From contig NZ_JAJSOO010000001.1 of the NCBI RefSeq assembly GCF_029428875.1, positions 6,792,501 to 6,856,500 on the forward strand: a stretch of 64,000 bases of DNA, written 5' to 3'. Under the pieces are notes generated by a model, which saw nothing but the letters and a program-made list of their open reading frames with translations, did no database searches and was not told the origin of the DNA. The stretch is from Streptomyces sp. JH34 (GTDB lineage Bacteria; Actinomycetota; Actinomycetes; Streptomycetales; Streptomycetaceae). Numbering within the stretch: the stretch's first letter is position 1; the number at the start of each line of letters is the position of its first letter. Below, one piece after another: positions 43,301 through 50,427 of this stretch. The translations under genes and the position numbers were made by a program.

Positions 43301-43599
43301 TCTCCACCCCCGGCGGCCACCGCGCCCGGCTGGAGATCAAGCCCGAGCTGGGCCACTGGTACCACCTCGTCGGTGTCCGCAGCGGCGACGAGATCAAGCT
43401 CTACGTCGACGGCGAACTCGCCTCCACGGCGGCCGCCGGCAGCGCCGACGTGAGCACCGGCGCGCTGTCCGTCGGCCGTGCCAAGTGGTCGGGCGGCAAC
43501 GTCGACTTCTGGAACGGTTCGGTCGACCAGGTGAAGGTCTACGACAAGGCGCTCTCCGACCAGGAGGTGACCGCGCTCCACGACGGCGAACAGCCGTAA
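40306..43599 (+). CDS. Secreted multidomain GH2 glycosidase: PA14, GH2, LamG
   Basis: The 1097-residue protein starts at a probable TTG with GAGGACG upstream and has a signal peptide (ARPRTLFRTLACTAALLLP) with an Ala/Pro-rich cleavage region. Residues about 60-190 form a PA14 domain (RWTGQIAAPETGDYTFSAIG). A SwmB/Ig-like module follows (about 205-305), then the GH2 catalytic part from NPLPEYPRPQQVRDDWKNLNG to about residue 880, with the acid/base Glu in IVFNEGWGEWDR near residue 720. A C-terminal concanavalin-like LamG domain (about 900-1095) ends the protein. GH2 includes beta-galactosidases, beta-glucuronidases and related exo-enzymes; PA14 and LamG bind sugars. The exact linkage is unknown. 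The motif SGVNCC after the acid/base is shared with the GH2 gene at 48.0 kb. Confidence 0.88.
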   Translation: MIRQLARPRTLFRTLACTAALLLPVGATLVPTAAAAAPAAAPADGAAAASAFVKDDPSTEPHGLKGEYFAMSAPGARDFAELGATALDPEINFPGLTGAFESATGRTEHTTARWTGQIAAPETGDYTFSAIGDNGFRLFIDDKPVIDHWVPDWDKEQTSAPVSLKAGEQHTFRLEMFQDVGGANMFLRWSSAKLAKQIVPESAFTPPADFEVYPVALSVAGNGLQVQATFDHELSGITDVKDHLTVEADTTPMPVKSVARASDNRKALVVTLDAAVQKGQQVRIAYDGKGGLKNGDETVPEISRRAKNLSTHRLTTPWGDKVDRKNPLPEYPRPQQVRDDWKNLNGQWEFAGAAAGEQPVFGKSLDERITVPYPVESQLSGLERHEDHMFYRKLVTVPKSWSVGKRGSDERLKLNFGAVDYHARVWVNGKQVAEHTGGYTAFSADITDALKGTGPQEVVVAVTDTTGADQPTGKQSANPSGIFYTASSGIWQTVWMEPVAPAAVDSLKTTPDIDKGRLAVTVNSEGASKSAKVTAVARDKKGKVVGTVTGPANGELSLPVAKQHLWTPDDPYLYDLEVTLKDGRSKDTVDSYFGMRSFGVAEVGGYQKLVLNGKPFFSLAQLDQGFYPDGLNTAPSDKALVFDLKAQKDLGFNSVRKHIKVEPARWYYHADQLGLLVWQDFVSGNITGEKGQKAFLDQGAEMMEQLHNYPSIGAWIVFNEGWGEWDRTETGKITERVQAADPSRVVNAHSGVNCCNSKGDSGKGDIIDHHDYNNTDPAFPDEKRAAMDGEHGGFTLRIPGRMWPGAPTAIYSGVADKDALTAKYVDNTRTYYLDAARAELSGSIYTQVTDLENELNGLWTYDRREIKVDPAKVRKINQEVIAAGAAAGERDEIKGGGAWSLDENKGTEAADSGPNHKDLTLSEGTSWAPGVKGSALKFDGQGQYAQTDGPVVDTTGDYTVSAWASLDALPGNYATVVSQDGRRQENPFYLQYGQGAFAFSTPGGHRARLEIKPELGHWYHLVGVRSGDEIKLYVDGELASTAAAGSADVSTGALSVGRAKWSGGNVDFWNGSVDQVKVYDKALSDQEVTALHDGEQP

Positions 43600-43618
43600 G
43601 CAGCACCCCCGCAGGACC

Positions 43619-43657
43619 GCTCCCGGCGGCGCGCGCACAGGCCGCGCCGCCGGGAGC
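43619..43657. terminator. Bidirectional hairpin between the GH2 and LysR genes
   Basis: Perfect 15-base arms (43619-43633 and 43643-43657) flank a 9-base loop between the converging stop codons at 43599 and 43688. Confidence 0.75.
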
Positions 43658-43687
43658 TCCGGCCGTTGCCGTTGCCGTGCGTGCGCC

Positions 43688-44590
43688 TCACCCGGCCGCG
43701 GCGACGTCGGTGACGGCGCGGGCGAAGGCATGGACCTTCGCGCCGGCCGTGCGGGTGGGCCAGAGCAGGGCGTAGCGGATCGGTGGGGCGTCGCGGAACG
43801 GGACGTAGACGACGTCCCGACGGGCGTAGAAGGCGGCTGCCAGGGTGCAGGTGGGAGTGACACCCCTGCCCGATCCCACCAGCGTGAGGAAGTCCTGCCA
43901 GCTCGCGGCGACCGGGCCGGGAGGAACAGGGCGGCCACCGGGCGTGTGCTGCGGGAAATGGGCGTCGAGGAAGACCTGTGACATGCCGGCGGGTCTGATC
44001 AGCGGCGCCAGCGTGAGGTCCTCCAGGCCGACCGTGTCGCGCGTGGCCAGAGGATGATCCGCCGGGACCGCGAGCGCGCGCGGCGCCGTGCACACGGTCG
44101 GCCCCACGGTGATGCCGGGCTCCTCGACGGGAAGCTCGGCCAGATGCAGGTCGACCCTGCCCGAGCGGAGTGACCGTGAGGTGGCGCCGTAGGAGTCCTC
44201 CAGGATCTCCACCGAGCACTCGGGGTGACGCGTGCGCAGCCGGTCGACGGCCCTGAGGAGGAGGCTGCCGTTCCAGGCGGCGGTGTAGCCGACTGCCAGC
44301 CGGCCCGTGAGGCCGCGGGCGGTCTCGGTGGCGCGGCTGATCGCCTCCTGGATCCCCCGGTGGTGCGGTTCCAGCTCGGTGCGCAGTTGCCGGCCAAGCG
44401 AGGTGAGGGCGACCCGACGGCTGGAGCGGTCGAAGAGGGGCGCGCCGATGCGACGTTCGATGCCCTTGATGGTCTGGCTGACCCTGCCCTGCGACACGCC
44501 CAGCCGTGCACCCGTACGCCCGAAGTGCAGTTCCTCAGCCAGCGCCAGGAACGCCTCGATCTCATGCCGCTCCACCGGCGCCTCCGTCAT
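43688..44590 (-). CDS. LysR-family transcriptional regulator
   Basis: The 300-residue protein has the LysR winged helix (IEAFLALAEELHFGRTGARLGVSQGRVSQTIKGIERRIGAPLFDR, about residues 11-55) and a C-terminal periplasmic-binding-like effector domain starting near GRLAVGYTAAWNG. LysR proteins usually activate a divergent gene in response to a small molecule. The divergent neighbour is the PPOX-class protein gene at 44717, 126 bases away, with the acetyltransferase gene after it. The ligand is unknown. Confidence 0.92.
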   Translation of the reverse strand: MTEAPVERHEIEAFLALAEELHFGRTGARLGVSQGRVSQTIKGIERRIGAPLFDRSSRRVALTSLGRQLRTELEPHHRGIQEAISRATETARGLTGRLAVGYTAAWNGSLLLRAVDRLRTRHPECSVEILEDSYGATSRSLRSGRVDLHLAELPVEEPGITVGPTVCTAPRALAVPADHPLATRDTVGLEDLTLAPLIRPAGMSQVFLDAHFPQHTPGGRPVPPGPVAASWQDFLTLVGSGRGVTPTCTLAAAFYARRDVVYVPFRDAPPIRYALLWPTRTAGAKVHAFARAVTDVAAAG

Positions 44591-44716
44591 TAGCTGGGCT
44601 CATCCATACTTTCGCATTCCGATCTTGCTCCGTCCCCCCGGGTCCGCGATCGTGTACGGACGTGCGCCGGTTCCCTGCGGCGAGAGGGCTCTTTGACGAG
44701 GTGGAGGGACGCAGCC

Positions 44717-45118
44717 GTGCCGTCGTTCAGTGAGGAAGAGATCGCCTACATGGCGTCGCAGCGACTTGCCCGGATCTCGACGGCGGCGCCGGACGGGCAG
44801 CCGGACGTCTCCCCGGTGGGGTTCGAGTTCGACGGGACACACCTGTTCGTGGGCGGTGGCGATCCCGTCAGGACCCGCAAGTTCCGCAATGTACGGGCCG
44901 GCAACGACAAGATCGCGATCGTCATCGACGACGTGGTCACCACCGACCCGTGGGCGCCGCGCTACCTGCGGATCTACGGAGTGGCCGAACTGGTCGAGCG
45001 GCGGACGCCGTCCGGAACGGCGCCCTGCATGAAGATCACCCCGACCGTCTCGTGGAGCTGCAACCTGGAGGGGAAGCCGCTGACGGCCGACCGGCGGGTC
45101 CGGCGGACCGTGCACTGA
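44717..45118 (+). CDS. PPOX-class flavin/F420-dependent oxidoreductase
   Basis: The 133-residue protein has the split beta-barrel pattern of the pyridoxamine-phosphate-oxidase-like family: FSEEEIAYMASQRLARISTAAPDGQPDVSPVGFEF at the N-terminus, TRKFRNVRAGNDKIAIVIDDV in the middle and RYLRIYGVAELVE near residue 95. Actinobacterial relatives bind F420, FMN or haem. The GTG at 44717 follows GGAGGGA; an upstream TTG in frame lacks a ribosome site. It is divergent from the LysR gene and probably under its control. The substrate is unknown. Confidence 0.85.
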   Translation: MPSFSEEEIAYMASQRLARISTAAPDGQPDVSPVGFEFDGTHLFVGGGDPVRTRKFRNVRAGNDKIAIVIDDVVTTDPWAPRYLRIYGVAELVERRTPSGTAPCMKITPTVSWSCNLEGKPLTADRRVRRTVH

Positions 45119-45222
45119 CACCGGACCGCCGGGGCGACGCCCCGGCGCGGTACGGAAACCCCGTGGCCGGGGCCGGATCCCGGGCCCGCCGCGGACACAC
45201 CCCGAGGAAGGAACACCGAGCG

Positions 45223-45867
45223 ATGCCCCTGGTACCGGCCGACCCGAACGTGGTGCACCCCATGCCCGAGCAGCCACGGGTCGTGCTGCTCAAACCCCTC
45301 GTCACCTCCCCGCTCATCGAGGTCGGTGACTTCTCGTACTACGACGACCCCGACGAGCCGACCGCGTTCGAGACCCGCAACGTGCTCTACCACTACGGGC
45401 CGGAGAAGCTGGTCATCGGGAAGTTCTGCGCCCTGGGTGAAGGGGTGCGGTTCATCATGAACGGCGCCAACCACCGTATGGACGGCGCGTCCACCTTCCC
45501 GTTCCCGATCATGGGCGGCTCGTGGGCGGAGCACTTCGACCTGATCACCGGCCTGCCCGGTCGCGGTGACACCGTCGTCGGCAACGACGTGTGGTTCGGG
45601 TACCGGTCGACGGTGATGCCCGGCGTGAGGATCGGGCACGGCGCGATCATCGCCTCCGGCGCCGTGGTCGTGGACGACGTGCCCGACTACGGAGTGGTGG
45701 GCGGCAATCCTGCCCGCCTCATCCGCCGTCGTCACGGGGACGAGGACATCGAGCGGCTGCTGCGGGCCGCCTGGTGGGACTGGCCCCTGGAGCACATCAC
45801 CCGGCACGTGCGCACGATCATGGCCGGCTCCGCCGCCGAACTGGAGGCCGCCGCACCGCCGATGTGA
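45223..45867 (+). CDS. Vat-type xenobiotic O-acetyltransferase (hexapeptide family)
   Basis: The 214-residue protein is a left-handed beta-helix acyltransferase. FCALGEGVRFIMNGANHRMDG (about residues 69-89) contains the catalytic His of the Vat/XAT group, WFGYRSTVMPGVRIGHGAIIASGAVVVDDVPDYGVVGGNPARLIRRR forms the hexapeptide coils and CoA site, and WWDWPLEHI is the typical C-terminal helix. Characterised relatives acetylate streptogramin A or chloramphenicol; chromosomal homologues may act on other substrates. GAGGAAGGA precedes the ATG. It lies 105 bases after the PPOX gene on the same strand and converges with the LacI gene, leaving only three bases between stops. Confidence 0.88.
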   Translation: MPLVPADPNVVHPMPEQPRVVLLKPLVTSPLIEVGDFSYYDDPDEPTAFETRNVLYHYGPEKLVIGKFCALGEGVRFIMNGANHRMDGASTFPFPIMGGSWAEHFDLITGLPGRGDTVVGNDVWFGYRSTVMPGVRIGHGAIIASGAVVVDDVPDYGVVGGNPARLIRRRHGDEDIERLLRAAWWDWPLEHITRHVRTIMAGSAAELEAAAPPM

Positions 45868-45870
45868 TGC

Positions 45871-46905
45871 TCAGAGGTGGTTTCCCGTGTCCGGAGAGAT
45901 CGCGGGGCCGGTGCTCTCCCGTGTCAGCACGCGGTGCGGGACCACGATCCGGCGGCCGGGCAGCGCCTCGAGCCGGCCCAGGACGCGCTCGGTGAGGCAC
46001 TGCACGGCGCGCTCGGCGATCTGCTCCCGGTCCGGGGCGATCGTGGTGAGGGACGGGGTGGCGAAGCGGCCGTCCTCGATGTCGTCGAAGCCCATGAGCG
46101 CCAGGTCCTCCGGCACGCGCACGCCCTCCTCGGCCGCCACGCGCAGGGCGCCGAGGGCGAGTTCGTCGCTGAAGCAGAAGACCGCGTCGGGGCGCCCGGA
46201 CCGGCGCAGCAGTTCACGAAGGGCCCGCGCGCCCTCCCCGCGGTGCAGATCGGCCACCTCCACCTCGGCCACCGGGGACAGGCCGGCCTCCCGCAGCCCC
46301 TCCCGGAAACCCTCGGCGCGCAGTTCGGCCGTGCCGTGGCCGAGCCCCGACTGCAGGCCGATCGCCGCGACACGCCGGCGGCCACCCGCGACGAGATGGC
46401 GGGCGGCGTCCCGCGCCGCCGCCACGTTGTCCAGGGCAACGTGGTCGATGGACCCGTCCGGCGCCAGCTCGCCCAGGACGACGAGCGGCAGACCCCCGGC
46501 GAGCGAGGCCAGTTCGGCCGGGGACGTCGACCACGGACTGACGATCATCCCGTCGACCTGGTGCCCCTCCGAACCGTCCAGCAGGCGCCGTTCCAGATCC
46601 GGGCGTCCCCCGGTCCGCTCCAGGAGCACCGTCCAGCCGCGCTCCCGCGCGGCGTCGATGAGGAGACCCGCCAGGGCGCCGAAGTGGGGGGAGTGGATCT
46701 CGGGAACGACCACCCCGATGAGCCCCGTGCGCCCCTGCCGGAGGTTGCGGGCGGCGAGATTGGGGCGGTATCCCAGCTCCTCCACCGCCGCCATGACCCG
46801 GGCGCGCGTCGCCGGGGCGACGGCCGCGGCGTTGCTCACCACGTTGGAGACGGTCCGGACGGACACGCCGGCGAGTGCGGCGACGTCCTTGAGTCTCGCT
46901 GCCAC
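45871..46905 (-). CDS. LacI-family transcriptional repressor
   Basis: The 344-residue protein begins with the LacI helix-turn-helix and hinge (RLKDVAALAGVSVRTVSNVV, and ELGYRPNLAARNLRQGRTGLIGVVVPE at about 45-71), followed by a sugar-binding-protein-like core with MIVSPW, VALDNVAAARDAARHL and LMGFDDIEDGRFATPSLTTIAPD. GTG at 46905 follows AGGAGC. It is closely similar in pattern to the LacI protein encoded at 58.2 kb. It diverges from a phytanoyl-CoA-dioxygenase-like gene, and AACGTT-core sites lie between them. The effector is probably a sugar. Confidence 0.93.
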   Translation of the reverse strand: MAARLKDVAALAGVSVRTVSNVVSNAAAVAPATRARVMAAVEELGYRPNLAARNLRQGRTGLIGVVVPEIHSPHFGALAGLLIDAARERGWTVLLERTGGRPDLERRLLDGSEGHQVDGMIVSPWSTSPAELASLAGGLPLVVLGELAPDGSIDHVALDNVAAARDAARHLVAGGRRRVAAIGLQSGLGHGTAELRAEGFREGLREAGLSPVAEVEVADLHRGEGARALRELLRRSGRPDAVFCFSDELALGALRVAAEEGVRVPEDLALMGFDDIEDGRFATPSLTTIAPDREQIAERAVQCLTERVLGRLEALPGRRIVVPHRVLTRESTGPAISPDTGNHL

Positions 46906-47002
46906 GGTCGGTGAGCTCCTGTCCCTGGGTGCGCCGGGGCGGTCGGCGGACCGTGCCCCGTGCACCGTAACAGCCCTGCCGAACCCCGGTGCGCGCACAC
47001 TC

Positions 47003-47028
47003 TTGCCACGTTGCCTGCAACGTTGCAA
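47003..47028. promoter_or_regulatory. LacI operator candidates between the LacI and dioxygenase genes
   Basis: TGCAACGTTGCA (47016-47027) is a perfect palindrome with an AACGTT core, preceded by a degenerate copy TTGCCACGTTGCC (47003-47015). Both are 91-116 bases from the two divergent start codons, a good position for repressing one or both genes. Confidence 0.6.
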
Positions 47029-47118
47029 CATGGGTGCGTCGGCAGGCCCGCGGACGAGGAGTACCTCGCCGTCGCGGGACGGCCGACCGTGCGACCCGTC
47101 GACGAAGGGACCACCGTC

Positions 47119-47946
47119 ATGCCCGAAGCCGCCCTCGCCCCGCCCCTCGAAGAGGCCGTCCAGGACCTGTACACGGCAGGCATCACCGCCCGCCGGGGCG
47201 CCTTCACCCCGCAGTGGGCCGACGTGATGAGCGAGGACATCGAGACGGCCTTCGCCGAGGCACGCGGCCGGGAGGGCGGGGCCGTGGGCCGGGGGCCCCA
47301 CCGTTACTACGTCGAGATCCACCCCGAGCAGCTGCGTGGTTTCGTCGAACTCGTGGACCATCCCTGGGTGCGAGGAGTGTGCGAGGCGGTACTGGGACCC
47401 GACTACCGCGTCGTCGAGCTGGGCTTCGACGTCCCGTTGGCCGGCGCGGTGAACCAGCCCTGGCACCGGGACTTCCCCATGCCGGACGAGACCCGGCACC
47501 GCCGCCGGCTGACGTCCCTCGCGTTCAACCTCACCGCCGTGGACACCCGCGAGGACATGGGCCCCTTCGAGATCGCGCCGGGCACCCAGTGGGACGACGA
47601 CGCACGCTTCGGCCACGCGATGTTCCCGCCCCGCGACACCTACGCGCGCTACGGGGGGCTGGCCGAGCGCAAGTACCCCCGGCGCGGGGACATCTCGGCC
47701 CGCTCCGCGCTGACGGTCCACCGGGGCACGGCCAACCGCTCGACGGACTCCCGGCCGGTCCTCGTGCTGGGCGTCGACGCCCCGGGCGCGGGGAACGACG
47801 CCCAGCACGACATGGCCGTCACCCGTGCCTACTGGGCCTCCCTGCCCGGGCGGGTCCGGGCCCATCTGCACTGCCCGGTGGTGGAGGAGCTGACCCCCAT
47901 CGTCCAGAAGCACACCATCGAGGGCCTGGTCATGGGTGACGCGTGA
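47119..47946 (+). CDS. Phytanoyl-CoA-dioxygenase-family Fe(II)/2-oxoglutarate enzyme
   Basis: The 275-residue protein has the facial-triad pattern of PhyH-like dioxygenases: WHRDF (His and Asp, near residue 116) and the distal His in SALTVHRGTANRSTDSRPVLVLG (near residue 200) with the 2-oxoglutarate-binding Arg after it. FEIAPGTQWDDD lies between. These enzymes hydroxylate varied small molecules. ATG at 47119 has AAGGGA upstream. The gene sits divergent to a LacI regulator and beside the sugar genes, so a carbohydrate-linked substrate is possible but unproven. Confidence 0.85.
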   Translation: MPEAALAPPLEEAVQDLYTAGITARRGAFTPQWADVMSEDIETAFAEARGREGGAVGRGPHRYYVEIHPEQLRGFVELVDHPWVRGVCEAVLGPDYRVVELGFDVPLAGAVNQPWHRDFPMPDETRHRRRLTSLAFNLTAVDTREDMGPFEIAPGTQWDDDARFGHAMFPPRDTYARYGGLAERKYPRRGDISARSALTVHRGTANRSTDSRPVLVLGVDAPGAGNDAQHDMAVTRAYWASLPGRVRAHLHCPVVEELTPIVQKHTIEGLVMGDA

Positions 47947-47949
47947 CGC

Positions 47950-47994
47950 GTCCGGGCCCGGCGCCGGTCCGAACGGACGGCACCGGGCCCGGAC
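47950..47994. terminator. Bidirectional hairpin between the dioxygenase and GH2-CBM42 genes
   Basis: Arms of about 21 bases with a few mismatches (47950-47971 and 47974-47994) form a long GC-rich stem between converging stop codons at 47946 and 48003. Confidence 0.7.
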
Positions 47995-48002
47995 ACCTCG
48001 CC

Positions 48003-50354
48003 TCAGGGAGCCCAGGGCCCGTCCACGGCCCAGGTGGTGTCCTCGGTGAAGGTGGCCGCGTTGTCCCAGGCGTGCGTGCCACCGGGAGTGGCCAGCCACA
48101 CCTCCGAGCTGATGTGGCGCAGATAGCTGCCGGGCAGATTGGCGCTCGACAGCCGTACCCCACCCGAGCCCGCGACCGCGCACCAGGTGGCGTCGGCCTT
48201 GAAGAGCGCCGAACCGTCGCTCGCGTCACGACGGACCCGGAAGTCCCGGTGACGCAGGTACTCACCGTGGTAGTTGCGGGACTCGAACGAATAGCAGTTG
48301 CCGTTCGCCAGGCCCGTGACGACCTTCCAGGTGGCGTCGCTCTTCAGCAGCGCGCTGCTGCCGCTGTCGACGACGGCCGTGTAGGCGAGTGCCTCGGAGT
48401 GGCGCAGGTACTTGTTCGTGTGACCCGGGGTGGTGACCCGGAGCGACTTGTACCCCCCGGTGGGCAGGGTGACCGGCGGGGCCGGGGTCCTCGACGCCTG
48501 GATGAGTGCCTGGTTGGCGGCCTTCACCCGCGCGGTGTCCACCTTGACCACCTGGCGGTCGTAGGTGAGCAGCCCGTTCGCCTCGTTCTCCACATCGGTG
48601 ATCTCCGTGTAGACCGAGGCGGACAGGCCGGCCGGCAGCTGGCCGATCCTGAGGGCGTCGAGGAGCCCGACGAACCGGTTGTCCAGCGCGGAGACGCTCG
48701 CCTGGTCCTCGTAGCTGAAGCCGCCGCCCGGGAACCACTCGTGGCCGGGGACCTTGTACCCCAGTCCGCCGAACTCCCCGAGCACGGCGGCCCGGGTCGC
48801 AGTGGGGGCCGTGTTGCCGGGGCCGACGTAGACGTGGTTGTCGATCACGTCGCCGTTGCCGCTGTCCACGGATCCGCAGCAGTTGACCCCGCTCATGTTG
48901 TTCACCAGCCGGGACGGGTCGTACGCCTTGACCTCGTTCGCGATCCTGGCCTGGTCGTACTGGCCCCAGCCCTCGTTCTGGTTCACCCACATGACCAGCG
49001 ACGGCGAGCTGCGGTGCTGGTCGATGACCGCGTGGTACTCGGCCTCCCACTGGGTCCGTGCCGCGCTGTCAGGGGTCTTGCCGGTGTCCATCGCCGGCAT
49101 GTCCTGCCAGACCAAAAGGCCCAGCTTGTCCGCCCAGTAGAACCAGCGCTGCGGTTCGACCTTGATGTGCTTGCGGACCATGTTGAACCCGAGGTCCTTG
49201 TGCGCCTGGAGATCGGACCTCAGCGCGGCGTCGGTGGGCGCCGTGTAGATGCCGTCGGGCCAGTAGCCCTGGTCGAGCGTGCCGGTCTGGAAGACGAACT
49301 TCCCGTTGAGGACGGGGCGCAGGATGTTGTCGACCTTCGCCACGGCGATGGACCGCATGCCCGCGTAGCTGCCCACCGTGTCCACCACGGACGCGCCGTC
49401 GAGGAGCTCGGCGCGCACGTCGTACAGGAACGGGTCGTCCGGGCTCCAGAGCCGCGGGTTCGGCACGGAGACGGAGATGTCGCTGCCGGGCGCCCCGGTC
49501 GCCGTCCCCACGACGGTGCCGCCGCTCGACACGGTGACCCGCGCGGTCCGGCCGCTCGCCGAGGCCGCCTGGACCTTGACCCGCAGGGTGCTGTCGCCGA
49601 GGTTCGGCGTCATGTCGAGGCGCGTGACGTGCGACGCGGCGACGGGCTCCAGCCACACGGTCTGCCAGATCCCGGAAGCGGCGGTGTAGAAGATGCCGCC
49701 GCCCGCGTGCGGGTTCACGTCATTGATGCGCTGCTTGCCGACGGCCTGGCCGCCGGTCTGCGTCGGGTCGTACACGGAGACGACGATCGTGTTCGAGCCG
49801 CCGTTCAGCTGGGGCGTGATGTCGTACGAGAACGAGTCGAAGCCACCCTTGTGGGCGCCGACCTGGGTGCCGTTGACCCACACCGTGCTCTGCCAGTCCG
49901 ACGCGCCGAAGTTGAGCACGACGCGGCGGCCGTTCCAGTTGGACGGAACGGTGAACGTGCGCTTGTACCAGAGCTTGTCGTTCTCCGTGATCTTCCGCTT
50001 GATGCCGGAGAGGGAGGACTCCGCGACGAACGGCACCCTGATCTGCTCGGAGAACGACGCGGGCTGCCCGGCGTCGCGGCCGGTCACCGCGAAGTCCCAG
50101 ATGCCGTTGAGGTTGGCCCAGTCGGGGCGCGTGAGCTGGGGGCGCGGGTACTCGGGGAGAGGGTTGTCGACGGACACCTGATTCGTCCAGGGCGTCGTCA
50201 TGGGGGCCGGCTTCGGTGCCCAGGCCGCGGGTGCCGCCGCCGCAGGAGCGGTGCCCGCCCCCACCAGTGCGGTGGCGAGCAGGGCCAGCAGGCCGGTGCA
50301 GGCGGTCAGCCGTCTCCATAAGGTGCGACGGCGTGGTGCGGGTGCTGACTTCAT
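48003..50354 (-). CDS. Secreted GH2 glycosidase with C-terminal CBM42 (AbfB) domain
   Basis: The 783-residue protein has a signal peptide (RRRTLWRRLTACTGLLALLATALVG) and a GH2 region from NPLPEYPRPQLTRPDWANLNG to about residue 620, with the acid/base Glu in WVNQNEGWGQYDQ near residue 460. After a Pro-rich linker (about 622-632), residues about 635-780 form an AbfB domain (SFESRNYHGEYLRHRDFRVRRDASDGSALFKADATWC), which binds arabinofuranosyl side chains. GH2 with CBM42 suggests action on arabinose-decorated polymers. ATG at 50354 follows GGAGAT. It lies 73 bases after the GH127 gene and is probably co-transcribed with it. It shares NEGWG and SGVNCC with the PA14-GH2 protein. Confidence 0.9.
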   Translation of the reverse strand: MKSAPAPRRRTLWRRLTACTGLLALLATALVGAGTAPAAAAPAAWAPKPAPMTTPWTNQVSVDNPLPEYPRPQLTRPDWANLNGIWDFAVTGRDAGQPASFSEQIRVPFVAESSLSGIKRKITENDKLWYKRTFTVPSNWNGRRVVLNFGASDWQSTVWVNGTQVGAHKGGFDSFSYDITPQLNGGSNTIVVSVYDPTQTGGQAVGKQRINDVNPHAGGGIFYTAASGIWQTVWLEPVAASHVTRLDMTPNLGDSTLRVKVQAASASGRTARVTVSSGGTVVGTATGAPGSDISVSVPNPRLWSPDDPFLYDVRAELLDGASVVDTVGSYAGMRSIAVAKVDNILRPVLNGKFVFQTGTLDQGYWPDGIYTAPTDAALRSDLQAHKDLGFNMVRKHIKVEPQRWFYWADKLGLLVWQDMPAMDTGKTPDSAARTQWEAEYHAVIDQHRSSPSLVMWVNQNEGWGQYDQARIANEVKAYDPSRLVNNMSGVNCCGSVDSGNGDVIDNHVYVGPGNTAPTATRAAVLGEFGGLGYKVPGHEWFPGGGFSYEDQASVSALDNRFVGLLDALRIGQLPAGLSASVYTEITDVENEANGLLTYDRQVVKVDTARVKAANQALIQASRTPAPPVTLPTGGYKSLRVTTPGHTNKYLRHSEALAYTAVVDSGSSALLKSDATWKVVTGLANGNCYSFESRNYHGEYLRHRDFRVRRDASDGSALFKADATWCAVAGSGGVRLSSANLPGSYLRHISSEVWLATPGGTHAWDNAATFTEDTTWAVDGPWAP

Positions 50355-50427
50355 TCCGGATCTCCTCGACGGAGGGAAGGACTCGCCGCACCGGAGCGGT
50401 ACGGGGAGTGGTACCGGAAGCAACTGC

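Noticed and set aside
40318..43938. A 1206-codon open frame on the minus strand opposite the PA14-GH2 gene
   Set aside because: The translation is Val/Leu/Asp/Gly-rich without domains, while the plus strand encodes a complete secreted glycosidase with all expected modules.
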